DNA of 20,152 bases from RUG11272 sp045226335. Its GTDB lineage: Bacteria; Bacillota; Clostridia; Christensenellales; Aristaeellaceae. Shown here piece by piece: positions 6,499-16,978 of this stretch (position 1 is the stretch's first letter; each line of letters starts with the position of its first letter). A model generated the notes under the pieces. It was not told the DNA's origin. It did no database searches and saw nothing but the letters and a program-made list of their open reading frames with translations. Both the position numbers and the translations under genes were made by a program. The stretch covers positions 1-20,152 of the forward strand of contig JBGVCH010000075.1 in the NCBI GenBank assembly GCA_045226335.1. The letters run 5' to 3'.

Positions 6499-6521
6499 AG
6501 GTTGAAAGAGTTGACGCCCTG

Positions 6522-7334
6522 TCACTTCCGGGCGTGCTCCAGGAAAAACGCGCCTTCCCGCTCCACGGCCTCATTGAACGCCTGCCCCATAAACCCGTGG
6601 TTCTGCCCGGGCATCACCACCAGCTCCGCCGCGGCATAGACCTCCGCAGCCCGCTCGGAATAGCGCAGGGGAACGATCACGTCCCGGTCCCCGTGCAGGA
6701 TCAGCACGTCGCCGGTGTAGGCGCCGATGACGTCATAGATGTCGAAGGACGTGGCGTCCTCGTTGTACACGTGGCCCACGGTGACCCCCAGCACGCTGCT
6801 GACGTTCGGAAAGCTCCCGTTGGGCAGGGCTTTCGCTTTGGCGTCGTCCTGGATCACGAAGGCCGGGAACTCCAGCACCATGGCCGCCATGTCCCCGGGC
6901 CGCTGCGCCGCCACGTAGGCGGACACAAAACCGCCCTGGCTGGCGCCCCAGAGGAAGATTTCGCCGAAGCGTTCGTCCGCCGCGAAGGCGTCCAGCACCG
7001 CGTTCAGGTCCCGGGCCTCCGTCAGCACCGACATCTGCACCATGGCGCCCTCGCTGCGGGAGCCGAAGCCGCCGCCGCAAAAGTCAAAGCTGAAGGTGGC
7101 GAAGCCCAGAGCCTGGAACGCCTCCGCGTACGCCCGGTTGCCGGTGTGGTTCCCGCCGAAGCCGTGGGACAGGATCACCAGCGGCACCGCCTCTTCTGTC
7201 TCGGGGACCGTCAGCACGCCGTACAGTCGGCCCAGGGAGCCATCCAGCCAGACGTCCTCTTCGGTTTTCTCCGCCAGCGCGGTCCCCAGCGCCACCGTGA
7301 GCAGCAGCGCCAGCGCGATGCACAGCCGTCTCAT
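6522..7334 (-). CDS. Exported alpha/beta hydrolase
   Basis: The 270-residue protein starts with a clear signal peptide (MRRLCIALALLLTVALGTAL, cleavage near A21-E22), so it acts outside the membrane. The alpha/beta hydrolase features are in order: oxyanion-loop motif LSHGFGGN (55-62), nucleophile elbow GASQGG with S132, acid D218 in LHGDRDVIVP, and catalytic histidine H246 in GQNHGF. This pattern fits small esterases of the cinnamoyl-esterase/dienelactone-hydrolase type. The substrate cannot be read from sequence; an acyl ester on carbohydrate is one option. The ATG at 7334 overlaps the stop of the GtrA-like gene as ATGA, so translation is coupled. It is the last gene of the minus-strand run. 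Confidence 0.88.
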   Translation of the reverse strand: MRRLCIALALLLTVALGTALAEKTEEDVWLDGSLGRLYGVLTVPETEEAVPLVILSHGFGGNHTGNRAYAEAFQALGFATFSFDFCGGGFGSRSEGAMVQMSVLTEARDLNAVLDAFAADERFGEIFLWGASQGGFVSAYVAAQRPGDMAAMVLEFPAFVIQDDAKAKALPNGSFPNVSSVLGVTVGHVYNEDATSFDIYDVIGAYTGDVLILHGDRDVIVPLRYSERAAEVYAAAELVVMPGQNHGFMGQAFNEAVEREGAFFLEHARK

Positions 7335-7840
7335 TGCTTTTCTCCTTCCCCGCTCTTCGCGACCGTCGTGTCCACCCGGTTGCGATACACCACAAACCGC
7401 TGCCAGAGGAATTCCAGGACGAAGTTCAGCAGCATGGTCAAGCCCTGGACCAGGTACTTGTTCCAGCCGAGTTTCCGGACCAGCTCCGTTCCGCCGATGA
7501 CGGAGACGGGGGTAAAGAACAGATAGAACAGGAGCGTCAGGAGCATGCTGCGCTTCAGCGGCGCGTCCGAGCGGAAGGTATACTTCCGGTTGATCGTGAA
7601 GTTCCAGATCACGCTCACCAGCAGCGCGATCAGATTGCTCGCGCCAAAGTCCTCGTAGCCGGACAGGTTGGGCAGGTACGTTTCCAGGTGCACCACTTCC
7701 TGCAGAAACAGGAACGTCAGCGCCTGCAGGATTCCGGCCGATATCGAGAACAGCGTAAACTTGATGGTCCGCAGCCATTCCCTGTTCTTTTCGTTTTCCC
7801 GGATCAACGGTTTCCTTGGCTGATTCTCCGGATTGCTCAC
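7331..7840 (-). CDS. GtrA-like integral membrane protein
   Basis: 169-residue membrane protein of the GtrA family, proposed to help move lipid-linked sugars across the membrane for cell-surface glycosylation. Four hydrophobic segments lie near residues 25-48, 66-84, 99-117 and 129-150. Family signatures are SVIWNFTINRKYTF (76-89) and LLNFVLEFLWQRFVVYR (137-153). The GTG at 7840 is preferred over the GTG at 7849 because the GGGGGAGG site (7849-7857) would overlap the latter. Its stop overlaps the hydrolase start. The tsaD stop lies 48 nt upstream. The link with an exported esterase hints at surface polysaccharide work, but no glycosyltransferase is present here. Confidence 0.87.
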   Translation of the reverse strand: MSNPENQPRKPLIRENEKNREWLRTIKFTLFSISAGILQALTFLFLQEVVHLETYLPNLSGYEDFGASNLIALLVSVIWNFTINRKYTFRSDAPLKRSMLLTLLFYLFFTPVSVIGGTELVRKLGWNKYLVQGLTMLLNFVLEFLWQRFVVYRNRVDTTVAKSGEGEKQ

Positions 7841-7888
7841 ACAGCACACCCTCCCCCAGATTCATCGGAAAACCCACGCAATTCCGAA

Positions 7889-8917
7889 TTACTTCGCCAC
7901 CAGCCTGAGCCCCGGCACGGCGTTCAGGGTCAGCGGGGCGGTCTCGCCCTTCAGGTACCGCCAGTAGGCCGCGGAGGCGATCATGGCGCCGTTGTCCCCG
8001 CAGAAGCGCAGCTCGGGCATGTACAGGGGCAGACCGGCCTTTTCGCATTCCGCCGTCATGCGGCGGCGGAGCTCCCGGTTGGCGGAGACGCCCCCGGCCA
8101 GGGCCAGCTTCGCGGCACCGGTCTCCCGGGCGGCCAGCATGGCCCTCGTCGCCAGCTGATCCACCACCGCGTAGCGGAAGGACGCCGCCAGATCGGCCTT
8201 CGGCAGAGGCTGTCCCGTCATCTCCAGCCGGTTCACCGCGTTGAGGAAGGCGGTCTTCACGCCGGAGAAGGAGTAGTCATAGCGGCCCTCGGTGCGGGGC
8301 TCCGGGAGCTTCAGGTATGCCGGGTCTCCCTCCTCCGCCAGGGCGTCGATCCGGGGGCCGCCGGGATAGGGCAGGCCCAGTACCCGGGCCGCCTTGTCGA
8401 AGGCCTCCCCCGCGGCGTCGTCGAAGGTCTGGCCCAGCAGCTCGTACACCCCGTATTCCGGGACGTTCACCAGGTGGCTGTGGCCCCCGGACACCACCAG
8501 GCATAGGAAGGGCGGCGTCAGGTCCGGATGGCTCAGGTAGTTGGCGGCGATATGCCCTTCGATGTGGTTCACGGGGATCAGGGGCTTCCTCAGCGCGTAG
8601 GCCAGGCCCTTCATGCAGCTGACCCCCGTCAGCAGGGCGCCCACCAGGCCGGGGCCGTACGTGACGGCCAGAGCGTCAATATCGTCAAAAGTGCAAGCCG
8701 CCTGCCGCAGGGCCTCGTCGATCACCCGGTCACAGGCCTCCACATGGGCGCGGCTGGCGATCTCCGGCACCACGCCGCCGTAGAGGGCGTGCAGGTCGAT
8801 CTGGCTGAACACCACGTCCGCCAGGAGCCGGCGCCCGTCCTCCACGATGGCCGCCGCAGTCTCGTCGCAGGAGGACTCCAGTGCCAGGATGCGCAGGTTT
8901 TTCTTCGTTTCCGTCAT
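7889..8917 (-). CDS. tsaD: tRNA N6-adenosine threonylcarbamoyltransferase TsaD
   Basis: Catalytic subunit that transfers the threonylcarbamoyl group from TC-AMP to A37 of ANN-decoding tRNAs, forming t6A, together with TsaB and TsaE. The 342 residues show the ASKHA-fold ATPase signatures: LALESSCDETAAAIV (11-25), the metal-binding HIEGH (H118, H122), VVSGGHSHLV (141-150), and FCGDNGAM with metal ligand D308 near the C-terminus. The ATG at 8917 overlaps the stop of the TIGR01906-family gene as ATGA. TsaB and TsaE are not in the window. TrmO, which acts on the t6A product, is encoded at 3623-4306. Confidence 0.96.
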   Translation of the reverse strand: MTETKKNLRILALESSCDETAAAIVEDGRRLLADVVFSQIDLHALYGGVVPEIASRAHVEACDRVIDEALRQAACTFDDIDALAVTYGPGLVGALLTGVSCMKGLAYALRKPLIPVNHIEGHIAANYLSHPDLTPPFLCLVVSGGHSHLVNVPEYGVYELLGQTFDDAAGEAFDKAARVLGLPYPGGPRIDALAEEGDPAYLKLPEPRTEGRYDYSFSGVKTAFLNAVNRLEMTGQPLPKADLAASFRYAVVDQLATRAMLAARETGAAKLALAGGVSANRELRRRMTAECEKAGLPLYMPELRFCGDNGAMIASAAYWRYLKGETAPLTLNAVPGLRLVAK

Positions 8918-9603
8918 GTCAGGTGCTTCTCTCTCCGGTTCTTGATGAGCAGAAAGGCCACGCCCGCCAGGGCCAGCAGGCAGGCCAGCCACAGGCCGCC
9001 CCCCACCGCCGCGCAGCGGGTGAAGAACCCGATGGGCATCAGGGTCACCAGCAGGTCGTCGGCGGGGAAGATCCATTCGTCGTTGGTGAACATCATCCGG
9101 TGGAAAGCGGTGAACAGGCCGTCGAAATCCGCCAGACCCCACACGGCCAGCGCCAGCGCCGCCACCAGCAGCAGGCCCACGCCCAGGAGCATGCCTTTCG
9201 CGGTCTTCTTCCGGTCGCGCAGGATCAGGCTCGCCCCCAGCGCCGCCAGGAACACCCCGAAGCCCGCGAGGCCCACCGTCCGGGCCTGCCGGAACAGCGG
9301 CGCGCAGTCCGCCATGTGGCGTACGGCCTGGTCGCTGAACAGGCCCTTGTATTGAAAGGATGACCGCCGCCCCGCCATGGTGTCCGCCACCAGCTTCGCG
9401 ATGGGCGCCCGGTCCGCCTCCGTCAGCCCCGCGGAGGCCGGCACCGCGTCCCAGTCCAGCCACCGCTCCAGCAGCGGCGCGTCCGTGCCGAAGAACCACA
9501 GGGTCCCGGCCAGGGCGGCGACGCCAAGGGACAGGGACAGGATCAGGCCGCAGAGGAAAGCCGCGGCTTTACGGCCGCGGGACGGGACCTGGGTTTCAGG
9601 CAT
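8914..9603 (-). CDS. TIGR01906/DUF1461 family integral membrane protein
   Basis: 229-residue membrane protein of unknown function. Four to five hydrophobic segments lie near residues 14-36, 111-127, 138-156 and 199-220. An extracytoplasmic part between the first two contains KGLFSDQAVRHMAD. The family's most conserved stretch is plainly present at 168-194 (FHRMMFTNDEWIFP then DLLVTLMPIGFF), matching the FHxxFFxNDxWxxxPxxDxLIxLxPxxFF pattern. The start at 9603 is chosen because GGAGGTGA lies 7 nt upstream; the ATG at 9633 would put that site inside the gene. It overlaps tsaD by 4 nt. Nothing in the sequence reveals its role. Confidence 0.85.
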   Translation of the reverse strand: MPETQVPSRGRKAAAFLCGLILSLSLGVAALAGTLWFFGTDAPLLERWLDWDAVPASAGLTEADRAPIAKLVADTMAGRRSSFQYKGLFSDQAVRHMADCAPLFRQARTVGLAGFGVFLAALGASLILRDRKKTAKGMLLGVGLLLVAALALAVWGLADFDGLFTAFHRMMFTNDEWIFPADDLLVTLMPIGFFTRCAAVGGGLWLACLLALAGVAFLLIKNRREKHLT

Positions 9604-9660
9604 CGTGCTTTCACCTCCGGACAGGTCTGACATACAGAGAAATCCGAGGCTGCCTGCAAT

Positions 9661-9939
9661 TCAGCAGAAAAACCGGGTTTCTCCGAAGAAGGTGCGCCAG
9701 GCTTCCAGGATCATGTCACTCCGGGCTTCGATGACGGACATGATGTTGCGGAGAACCGGATCCGGGATATGAGATCGATTGTGGGCCAGGAGGCATTTCC
9801 CGCGCTTCGTGATCCAAACTTTTGTCGCGTCGGCATTCGGCGCGCCTTGTGAAATGTGTACATGCACAGGTTCCAGCGGGTTGTTCTCCGCCGACCAGAA
9901 AAACACGCGGTATGAACCGACCTTAAACAGCTGTGGCAT
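9661..9939 (-). CDS. DUF4160 domain protein
   Basis: 92-residue protein with the DUF4160 hallmark: FFWSAENNPLEPVHVHI (13-29), including the EPxHVHV histidine pair H26/H28, followed by ATKVWI. Members are usually found beside a small partner in toxin-antitoxin-like pairs; the activity is not well established. The start at 9939 has GGGGGAG about 7 nt upstream, better than the ATG at 9954. It overlaps the end of its partner gene by 17 nt. Base composition looks lower in GC than the flanking housekeeping genes, so it may be an insertion into the secA-prfB-tsaD run. Confidence 0.82.
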   Translation of the reverse strand: MPQLFKVGSYRVFFWSAENNPLEPVHVHISQGAPNADATKVWITKRGKCLLAHNRSHIPDPVLRNIMSVIEARSDMILEAWRTFFGETRFFC

Positions 9940-10195
9940 GCTCGACTCCCCCATCCGCCGCGAACCGCAGGATCAGATGCGCTGTGCTCTCCACAACGTC
10001 CCGGATCTGTGCCATCTCCTGTTCGGACAAGCCATGAACAGGCCCCCATTCGTAGGTCGGCAGCCAGCAGGTCACATCGTGAAAGCCGTCCTTCTCGTCT
10101 GGCTTCTCGGCGTACACTTTGACGCGGCCATCCGGCAAGACTTCGGAATGAACGATCTCCGTCCCGTCCTGCAGGGTCATAAAGGGATACATCAT
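9923..10195 (-). CDS. Small partner protein of the DUF4160 gene
   Basis: 90-residue soluble acidic protein. The N-terminal half is a beta-rich part (LQDGTEIVHSEVLPDGRVKV, 8-27), then FHDVTCWLPTYEW, and the C-terminal half is helical (LSEQEMAQIRDVVESTAHLI). Position and size fit the antitoxin-like partner, often a DUF2442-type protein, that accompanies DUF4160, but the sequence is not clearly DUF2442, so no family is claimed. Start at 10195 (ATGATG) with GGAGG 8 nt upstream. It begins 28 nt after the prfB stop and overlaps the DUF4160 gene. Confidence 0.72.
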   Translation of the reverse strand: MMYPFMTLQDGTEIVHSEVLPDGRVKVYAEKPDEKDGFHDVTCWLPTYEWGPVHGLSEQEMAQIRDVVESTAHLILRFAADGGVEHATAV

Positions 10196-10223
10196 GGGTC
10201 TTGCCTCCTTCCCCGGCTTGTCC

Positions 10224-11330
10224 TTACTGCATCTTCAGATACGCCGTGACGAAGCCCTCCAGGTTGCCGTTCATCACGTCGTCGATGTTGCCCACCTCGT
10301 AGCCGGTGCGGTGGTCCTTTACCATGGTGTAGGGCTGGAAGACGTAGGAGCGGATCTGGCTGCCCCACTCGATCTTCTTCATCTCGCCCTTGATGTCCGC
10401 CATCTGCTGCTCCTTCTCCCGCTCCCGGAGCTCCAGCAGGCGGGCTTTCAGCATCTTCATACAGGTGGCGCGGTTCTGCACCTGATCCCGCTCCGTCTGG
10501 CAGGCCACCACGATGGTGACGTCGTCCTTGATGTAGGTCATGCGGACGGCGGAGGAGGTCTTGTTGACGTTCTGGCCGCCGGCGCCGGAGGAGTGGTAGG
10601 TGTCCACCCGGACGTACTTCATGTCGATCTCGATGTCCCCGTCGTCCTCCTCCATGATGGGCGCCACGTCCAGGGAGGCGAAGGAGGTGTGCCGCCGGGC
10701 GTTAGCGTCGAAGGGCGAGATGCGCACCAGCCGGTGCACGCCCTTCTCCCCCCGGAGGAAGCCGTAGGCGTTGTCCCCGTCCACCTCAAAGGTGGCGGAC
10801 TTGAGGCCCGCTTCGTCTCCGTCCAGGATGTCCAGCACCTTCACGGTGAAGCCCATCTGCTCGCAGTAGCGGGTGTACATGCGGTAGAGCATCTGGGTCC
10901 AGTCCTGGGCCTCGGTGCCGCCGGCGCCGGCGTGCAGGGAGAGGATGGCGTTGCAGGTGTCATAATCGCCCCGCATCAGGGTCTCCAGCTCCAGCTCGTC
11001 GGCCTGGGCCTTCAGCTTCGCCAGCTCCACGCCCACCTCGGCGCCCAGGTCTTCGTCGTCCTCGTCCTGGGCCAGCTCCATCATTACCTCGATGTCGTCC
11101 GCGCCGGACAGGAGCTTTTCGTAGTGGGCCAGCTTGTTCTTCAGCTTGCCCAGCCGCTGGTTGATCCGGGTGGAGCGCTCGGTGTCGTTCCAGAACTCCG
11201 GCTGGTTCATCTCCTCCGTGAGTTCGTCGATCTGCTCCCGCATGTGATCCACATGCAGGGCTTCCCCGGCGGACAGCACGCTCTTGCGGATGTCCTCCAG
11301 GTCGTTGCGGTATTGGTCAAATGCGATCAT
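10224..11330 (-). CDS. prfB: Peptide chain release factor 2
   Basis: Recognises UGA and UAA stop codons and triggers peptide release on the ribosome. The 368 residues contain the stop-reading tripeptide S205-P206-F207 in VRISPFDANARR, and the catalytic GGQ at 251-253 in SSGAGGQNVNKTSSAVR. Both are diagnostic for RF2 rather than RF1. The start at 11330 has GGAG 6 nt upstream. Unusually, the complete N-terminal region is in one frame: the segment where most bacteria have the in-frame UGA (after about codon 25, here GEALHVDHM) has no stop and no CTTTGA slippery site, so the classical +1 frameshift control is absent. It lies directly downstream of secA, the common Firmicutes order, with 55 nt between them. 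Confidence 0.97.
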   Translation of the reverse strand: MIAFDQYRNDLEDIRKSVLSAGEALHVDHMREQIDELTEEMNQPEFWNDTERSTRINQRLGKLKNKLAHYEKLLSGADDIEVMMELAQDEDDEDLGAEVGVELAKLKAQADELELETLMRGDYDTCNAILSLHAGAGGTEAQDWTQMLYRMYTRYCEQMGFTVKVLDILDGDEAGLKSATFEVDGDNAYGFLRGEKGVHRLVRISPFDANARRHTSFASLDVAPIMEEDDGDIEIDMKYVRVDTYHSSGAGGQNVNKTSSAVRMTYIKDDVTIVVACQTERDQVQNRATCMKMLKARLLELREREKEQQMADIKGEMKKIEWGSQIRSYVFQPYTMVKDHRTGYEVGNIDDVMNGNLEGFVTAYLKMQ

Positions 11331-11385
11331 GTCAATCTCCTCGCTCTGCGGTCGGTGGAAGGGTGTCGATCAGCGGCTCCGTCCG

Positions 11386-14184
<2,799 letters not shown>

Positions 14185-14232
14185 GTCTTCTCTCCTTCGC
14201 GTATTTCCGATAGCCATAGAAATACAGTTTGC

Positions 14233-14261
14233 AGTATACCATAAGAAGCGCATGTTTGCAA
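14233..14261 (-). promoter_or_regulatory. secA promoter
   Basis: On the minus strand TTGCAA (14261-14256), a 17-bp spacer and TATACT (14238-14233) form a good sigma-A promoter about 50 bp ahead of the secA start. Its -35 box is 32 bp from that of the divergent repeat-protein gene. Confidence 0.8.
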
Positions 14262-14293
14262 GCGCCGCGCCGACGGGGAAGATGGCCCCGCGC

Positions 14294-14322
14294 TTGACAA
14301 GAAAGGCGGAATGGGGCATAAT
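14294..14322 (+). promoter_or_regulatory. Promoter of the repeat-stalk protein gene
   Basis: TTGACA (14294-14299) and CATAAT (14317-14322) are spaced by 17 bp and lie about 60 bp before the ATG at 14384. It is divergent from secA. Confidence 0.8.
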
Positions 14323-14383
14323 GGAGAGGCTGAAGAGGCGGTGGGGCGACACCGTACGTTGAATTACCGTGAGGTACAGGACG

Positions 14384-16900
14384 ATGGTACGCAGACATAA
14401 AAGATCGGCCGCGGAGCGGCGCAAGATGCTCATTCTCGATCTGCTGATCGGTGTCGTGGCGGTCGCGCTGGTTTTTCTGTTCCTGTCAGACCGCTCCAAG
14501 GGCAAGTCCACCGCCGCCGATCAGACGAACGTCACCGTTCAGCAGGAGAGGGTCCTCACGCCTTCCGCGGAGAGCTATGAAGCCCCCGAGGAGCCGTCCG
14601 CGGTCGTTCAGCCTCCTGTAGTCGAGAGCGTTGAGCCTTCCGTCGAAGCCCCGACTGAAGAACCGGTCGTCGAATCCGTCGAGGTCGCCGAAGAGCCCCT
14701 CGTAGCCGAGAGCGTTGAGCCCATCGTCGAAGCCCCGACTGAAGAACCGGTCGTCGAATCCATGGAGCCCCCTGTCGAGATTGCCAAAGAACTCCCCGCT
14801 ACCGAGAGCATTGAGCCCACCGTCGAAGAACCGATCGAAGAGCCAATCGTCGAAACCGTCGAGGTTGCCGATGAACTCCCCGTAGTCGAGAGCGTTGAGC
14901 CCACCGTCGAAGAACCGGTCGAAGAGACCGTCGTCGAATCCGTCGAGGTTGCTGAAGAGCCCCTCGCAGCCGAGAGCGTTGAGCCCACTATCGAGGCTCC
15001 GGTCGAAGAGCCCATTGTTGAATCCGTCGAGCCCCCTGTTGAGGTTGCCGAAGAGCTCCCCGTATCCGAGAGCGTTGAGCCCTCCGTTGAAGCCCCAGTC
15101 GAAGAGCCTGTCATTGAATCAGTCGAGCCCTCCGCTGAGGTAACCGAAGAACTCCCCACAGTTGAGAGCGTTGAGCCTTCTGTTGAGGCCCCGATTGAAG
15201 AGCCCGTCATCGAATCCGTCGAGGTTGCCGAAGAACCCGCTGCAGTCGAGAGTGTTGAGCCCATCGTTGAGGCACCTGTCGAAGATCCAATCGTCGAAAC
15301 CGTCGAGGTTGCTGAAGAACTCCCCGCTGTCGAGAGCGTAGAACCCACCGCCGAAGCCCCGATCGAAGAGCCCGTCGGCGAATCCATCGAGCCCTCTGTC
15401 GAGGCAGCTAAGGAACTCCCCGTTACCGAGATCGTAGAGCCTTCCGCTGAGGCCCCGGTCGAAGAGCCCGTCATTGAATCCGTTGAGCCCTCTGTCGAGG
15501 CAGTCGAAGAACTGCCCCCGGTTGAGAGCGTTGAGCCTTCTATCGAAGCCCTGATTGAAGGGCCGGCTGTTGAATCCGTCGAGCACTCTGTCGAAGTGGC
15601 TGAAGAACCCGTTGCAACCGAGAGCATTGAGCCTTCCGTTGAGGCACAGGTTGAAGAGACCGTCATAGAGACCGTTGAGGCCAGCGAAGAAGCACCGGTC
15701 GAAGTGCCCATCGATGAAACCGTCGAAGCCAGCGAGGAAGCGTCGATCGAAGAACCTGTCGCGGAAACCGTTGAGGCCAGCGAGGAAGCGCCGATCGAAG
15801 AACCTGTCGTAGAAACCGTTGAGGCCAGCGAGGAAGCGCCGATCGAAGAACCTGTCGCAGAAACCGTTGAGGCCAGCGAGGGAGCACCGGTCGAAGTGCC
15901 CATCGTGGAGACTGTCGAAGCCTCCGAAGAGGCACCTATCGAAGAGACCGTCGCTGAGACCGTTGAGGCCAGCAAAGAAGCACCGGTCGAAGAGCCCATC
16001 GATGAAACCGTCGAGGCCAGCGTAGAAGCCCCGGCCGAAGAACCCGTCGCAGAGACTGTTGAGGCCAGCGTAGAAGCACCGGTCGAAGAGCCCGACACAG
16101 AGACCATTGAGGCCAGTGAGGAAGCACCGGTCGAAGTGCCTGTCGAAGAGACCGTCGAGGCGGGCGTTGTGTTCGCCGCGGCGACACCGGAGCCTTCCGC
16201 GGCGCCGGAGCCCACCCCCACGCCTGAGCCCACCGAGATCGTTGTGACGGTGGCCGCCGTGGCCATCACCCCGCCGCCGGGCCCGATCCGCATCGCCGTG
16301 TTGGGCGATGAACTCAGCGCGTTTGGCTCAGAGGGTGCCATCTACCCCAATGAGACCATCGAGAACGCATCGGACATGTGGTGGAGCAAACTGCGCGCCA
16401 AGCTGCAGCGGCCGCTGGCCGGCTACGCCCTCAACATCCGGGCGGACATGGCCTACGCCCTGCCCGACGACGACCCGTCGGCCCCCTGGCAGGACGCCGC
16501 CCTGAACGCGCTGGCTGTCGGGGCGAACGAGGCGCCGGACGTGGTGATCCTCTTCCTGGGCGCCCGGGATCCGGAGCTCGGGCCCAGCGGTTTCGCCCAG
16601 ACGGCGCTGACGGATCTCACGCCCTCCAGCGCCCGGGGCACGGCCCTGACCGTCATCGCCATCCGGGAACGCTGGCCCAAAGCGAAGATCCTGCTGCTGA
16701 TCCCGCCCCGGACCTTCACAGGCGACAAGCTGGCCGAGACCGCCTTTAACCAGGCCGCCGAGGCCATCAAAGAAACGGGCCGGAACGCCGGCGTGGACAA
16801 GATCATCGACCTGCGGATGGTGCTGGGCGACAAGGCGCAGCTCACCCCCGAAGACATGGACCGCATCGCCGAGTGCGTCGCCAACTACCTGAATAAATAA
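14384..16900 (+). CDS. Surface protein: signal anchor, acidic repeat stalk, degenerate SGNH-like C-terminal domain
   Basis: 838-residue protein. A basic N-terminus (MVRRHKRSAAERRK) precedes one hydrophobic helix (15-34), which predicts a signal anchor with the bulk outside the cell. Residues 81-588 are Glu/Val/Pro repeats built on a 16-residue unit such as ESVEPSVEAPVEEPVV. A Pro/Thr/Glu linker (TPEPSAAPEPTPTPEPTEI) follows. The C-terminal domain (about 633-838) has SGNH-hydrolase layout: IRIAVLGDELS holds the block I position but has E643 instead of the nucleophilic serine, LFLGARDPELG (block III) has R728 where GxND has Asn, and the terminal segment lacks the DxxH dyad. It is probably a non-catalytic binding domain on a long stalk. 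The ATG at 14384 follows GTGAGG; the GTG at 14369 lacks a site. The signal-anchor and repeat calls are firm, the SGNH kinship is inferred. Confidence 0.85.
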   Translation: MVRRHKRSAAERRKMLILDLLIGVVAVALVFLFLSDRSKGKSTAADQTNVTVQQERVLTPSAESYEAPEEPSAVVQPPVVESVEPSVEAPTEEPVVESVEVAEEPLVAESVEPIVEAPTEEPVVESMEPPVEIAKELPATESIEPTVEEPIEEPIVETVEVADELPVVESVEPTVEEPVEETVVESVEVAEEPLAAESVEPTIEAPVEEPIVESVEPPVEVAEELPVSESVEPSVEAPVEEPVIESVEPSAEVTEELPTVESVEPSVEAPIEEPVIESVEVAEEPAAVESVEPIVEAPVEDPIVETVEVAEELPAVESVEPTAEAPIEEPVGESIEPSVEAAKELPVTEIVEPSAEAPVEEPVIESVEPSVEAVEELPPVESVEPSIEALIEGPAVESVEHSVEVAEEPVATESIEPSVEAQVEETVIETVEASEEAPVEVPIDETVEASEEASIEEPVAETVEASEEAPIEEPVVETVEASEEAPIEEPVAETVEASEGAPVEVPIVETVEASEEAPIEETVAETVEASKEAPVEEPIDETVEASVEAPAEEPVAETVEASVEAPVEEPDTETIEASEEAPVEVPVEETVEAGVVFAAATPEPSAAPEPTPTPEPTEIVVTVAAVAITPPPGPIRIAVLGDELSAFGSEGAIYPNETIENASDMWWSKLRAKLQRPLAGYALNIRADMAYALPDDDPSAPWQDAALNALAVGANEAPDVVILFLGARDPELGPSGFAQTALTDLTPSSARGTALTVIAIRERWPKAKILLLIPPRTFTGDKLAETAFNQAAEAIKETGRNAGVDKIIDLRMVLGDKAQLTPEDMDRIAECVANYLNK
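14624..15667 (+). repeat. In-frame acidic repeat array, type A (28/32-residue composites)
   Basis: Eleven composite units of 28 or 32 residues plus one closing 16-residue unit total 348 residues. Each composite is a 16-mer like ESVEPSVEAPVEEPVI followed by a 16-mer (ESVEPPVEVAEELPVS) or its 12-residue form (ESVEVAEEPLAA). By order the lengths are 28, 32, 28, 28, 32, 32, 28, 28, 32, 32, 32, then 16. Units have diverged at silent and replacement sites, so this part looks older than the type B array. Confidence 0.9.
15668..16147 (+). repeat. 48-bp tandem repeat array, type B (ten 16-residue units)
   Basis: Ten consecutive 48-bp units encode variants of ETVEASEEAPIEEPVA, with a partial eleventh (ETVEAG) after them. 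Units 3 (from 15764) and 4 (from 15812) differ by one base, which indicates recent duplication. The register continues that of the type A units without a break. Confidence 0.92.
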
Positions 16901-16920
16901 CCGTCCCGACTTCCAACTTC

Positions 16921-16949
16921 CCCGCTTTTCGCCAGAAAAGCGGGCTTTT
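16921..16949 (+). terminator. Intrinsic terminator after the repeat-stalk gene
   Basis: CCCGCTTTT (16921-16929) pairs with AAAAGCGGG (16936-16944) around the loop CGCCAG and is followed by CTTTT. It separates the repeat gene from mnmE, although no separate mnmE promoter is obvious. Confidence 0.8.
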
Positions 16950-16978
16950 CACCACAGCAGCAGCCGGAGGAGACCGCC

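Noticed and set aside
9923..10195. Calling the DUF4160 partner DUF2442
   Set aside because: The context fits, but the sequence does not show clear DUF2442 features, so only the pairing is reported.
11240..11330. Programmed frameshift in prfB
   Set aside because: I looked for an in-frame TGA after about codon 25 and a CTTTGA slippery site. Neither is present, and the reading frame is continuous from the ATG.
15668..16147. CRISPR-like regular repeats
   Set aside because: The 48-bp units are contiguous with no spacers, are in frame and encode a 16-residue peptide repeat.
14608..16341. 577-codon minus-strand frame rich in Ser/Thr/Gly across the repeat array
   Set aside because: It mirrors the repeat codons of the plus-strand gene, which lack stops in the antisense frame. 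It has no ribosome binding site, and the plus frame continues into a folded domain and has a signal anchor, promoter and terminator.
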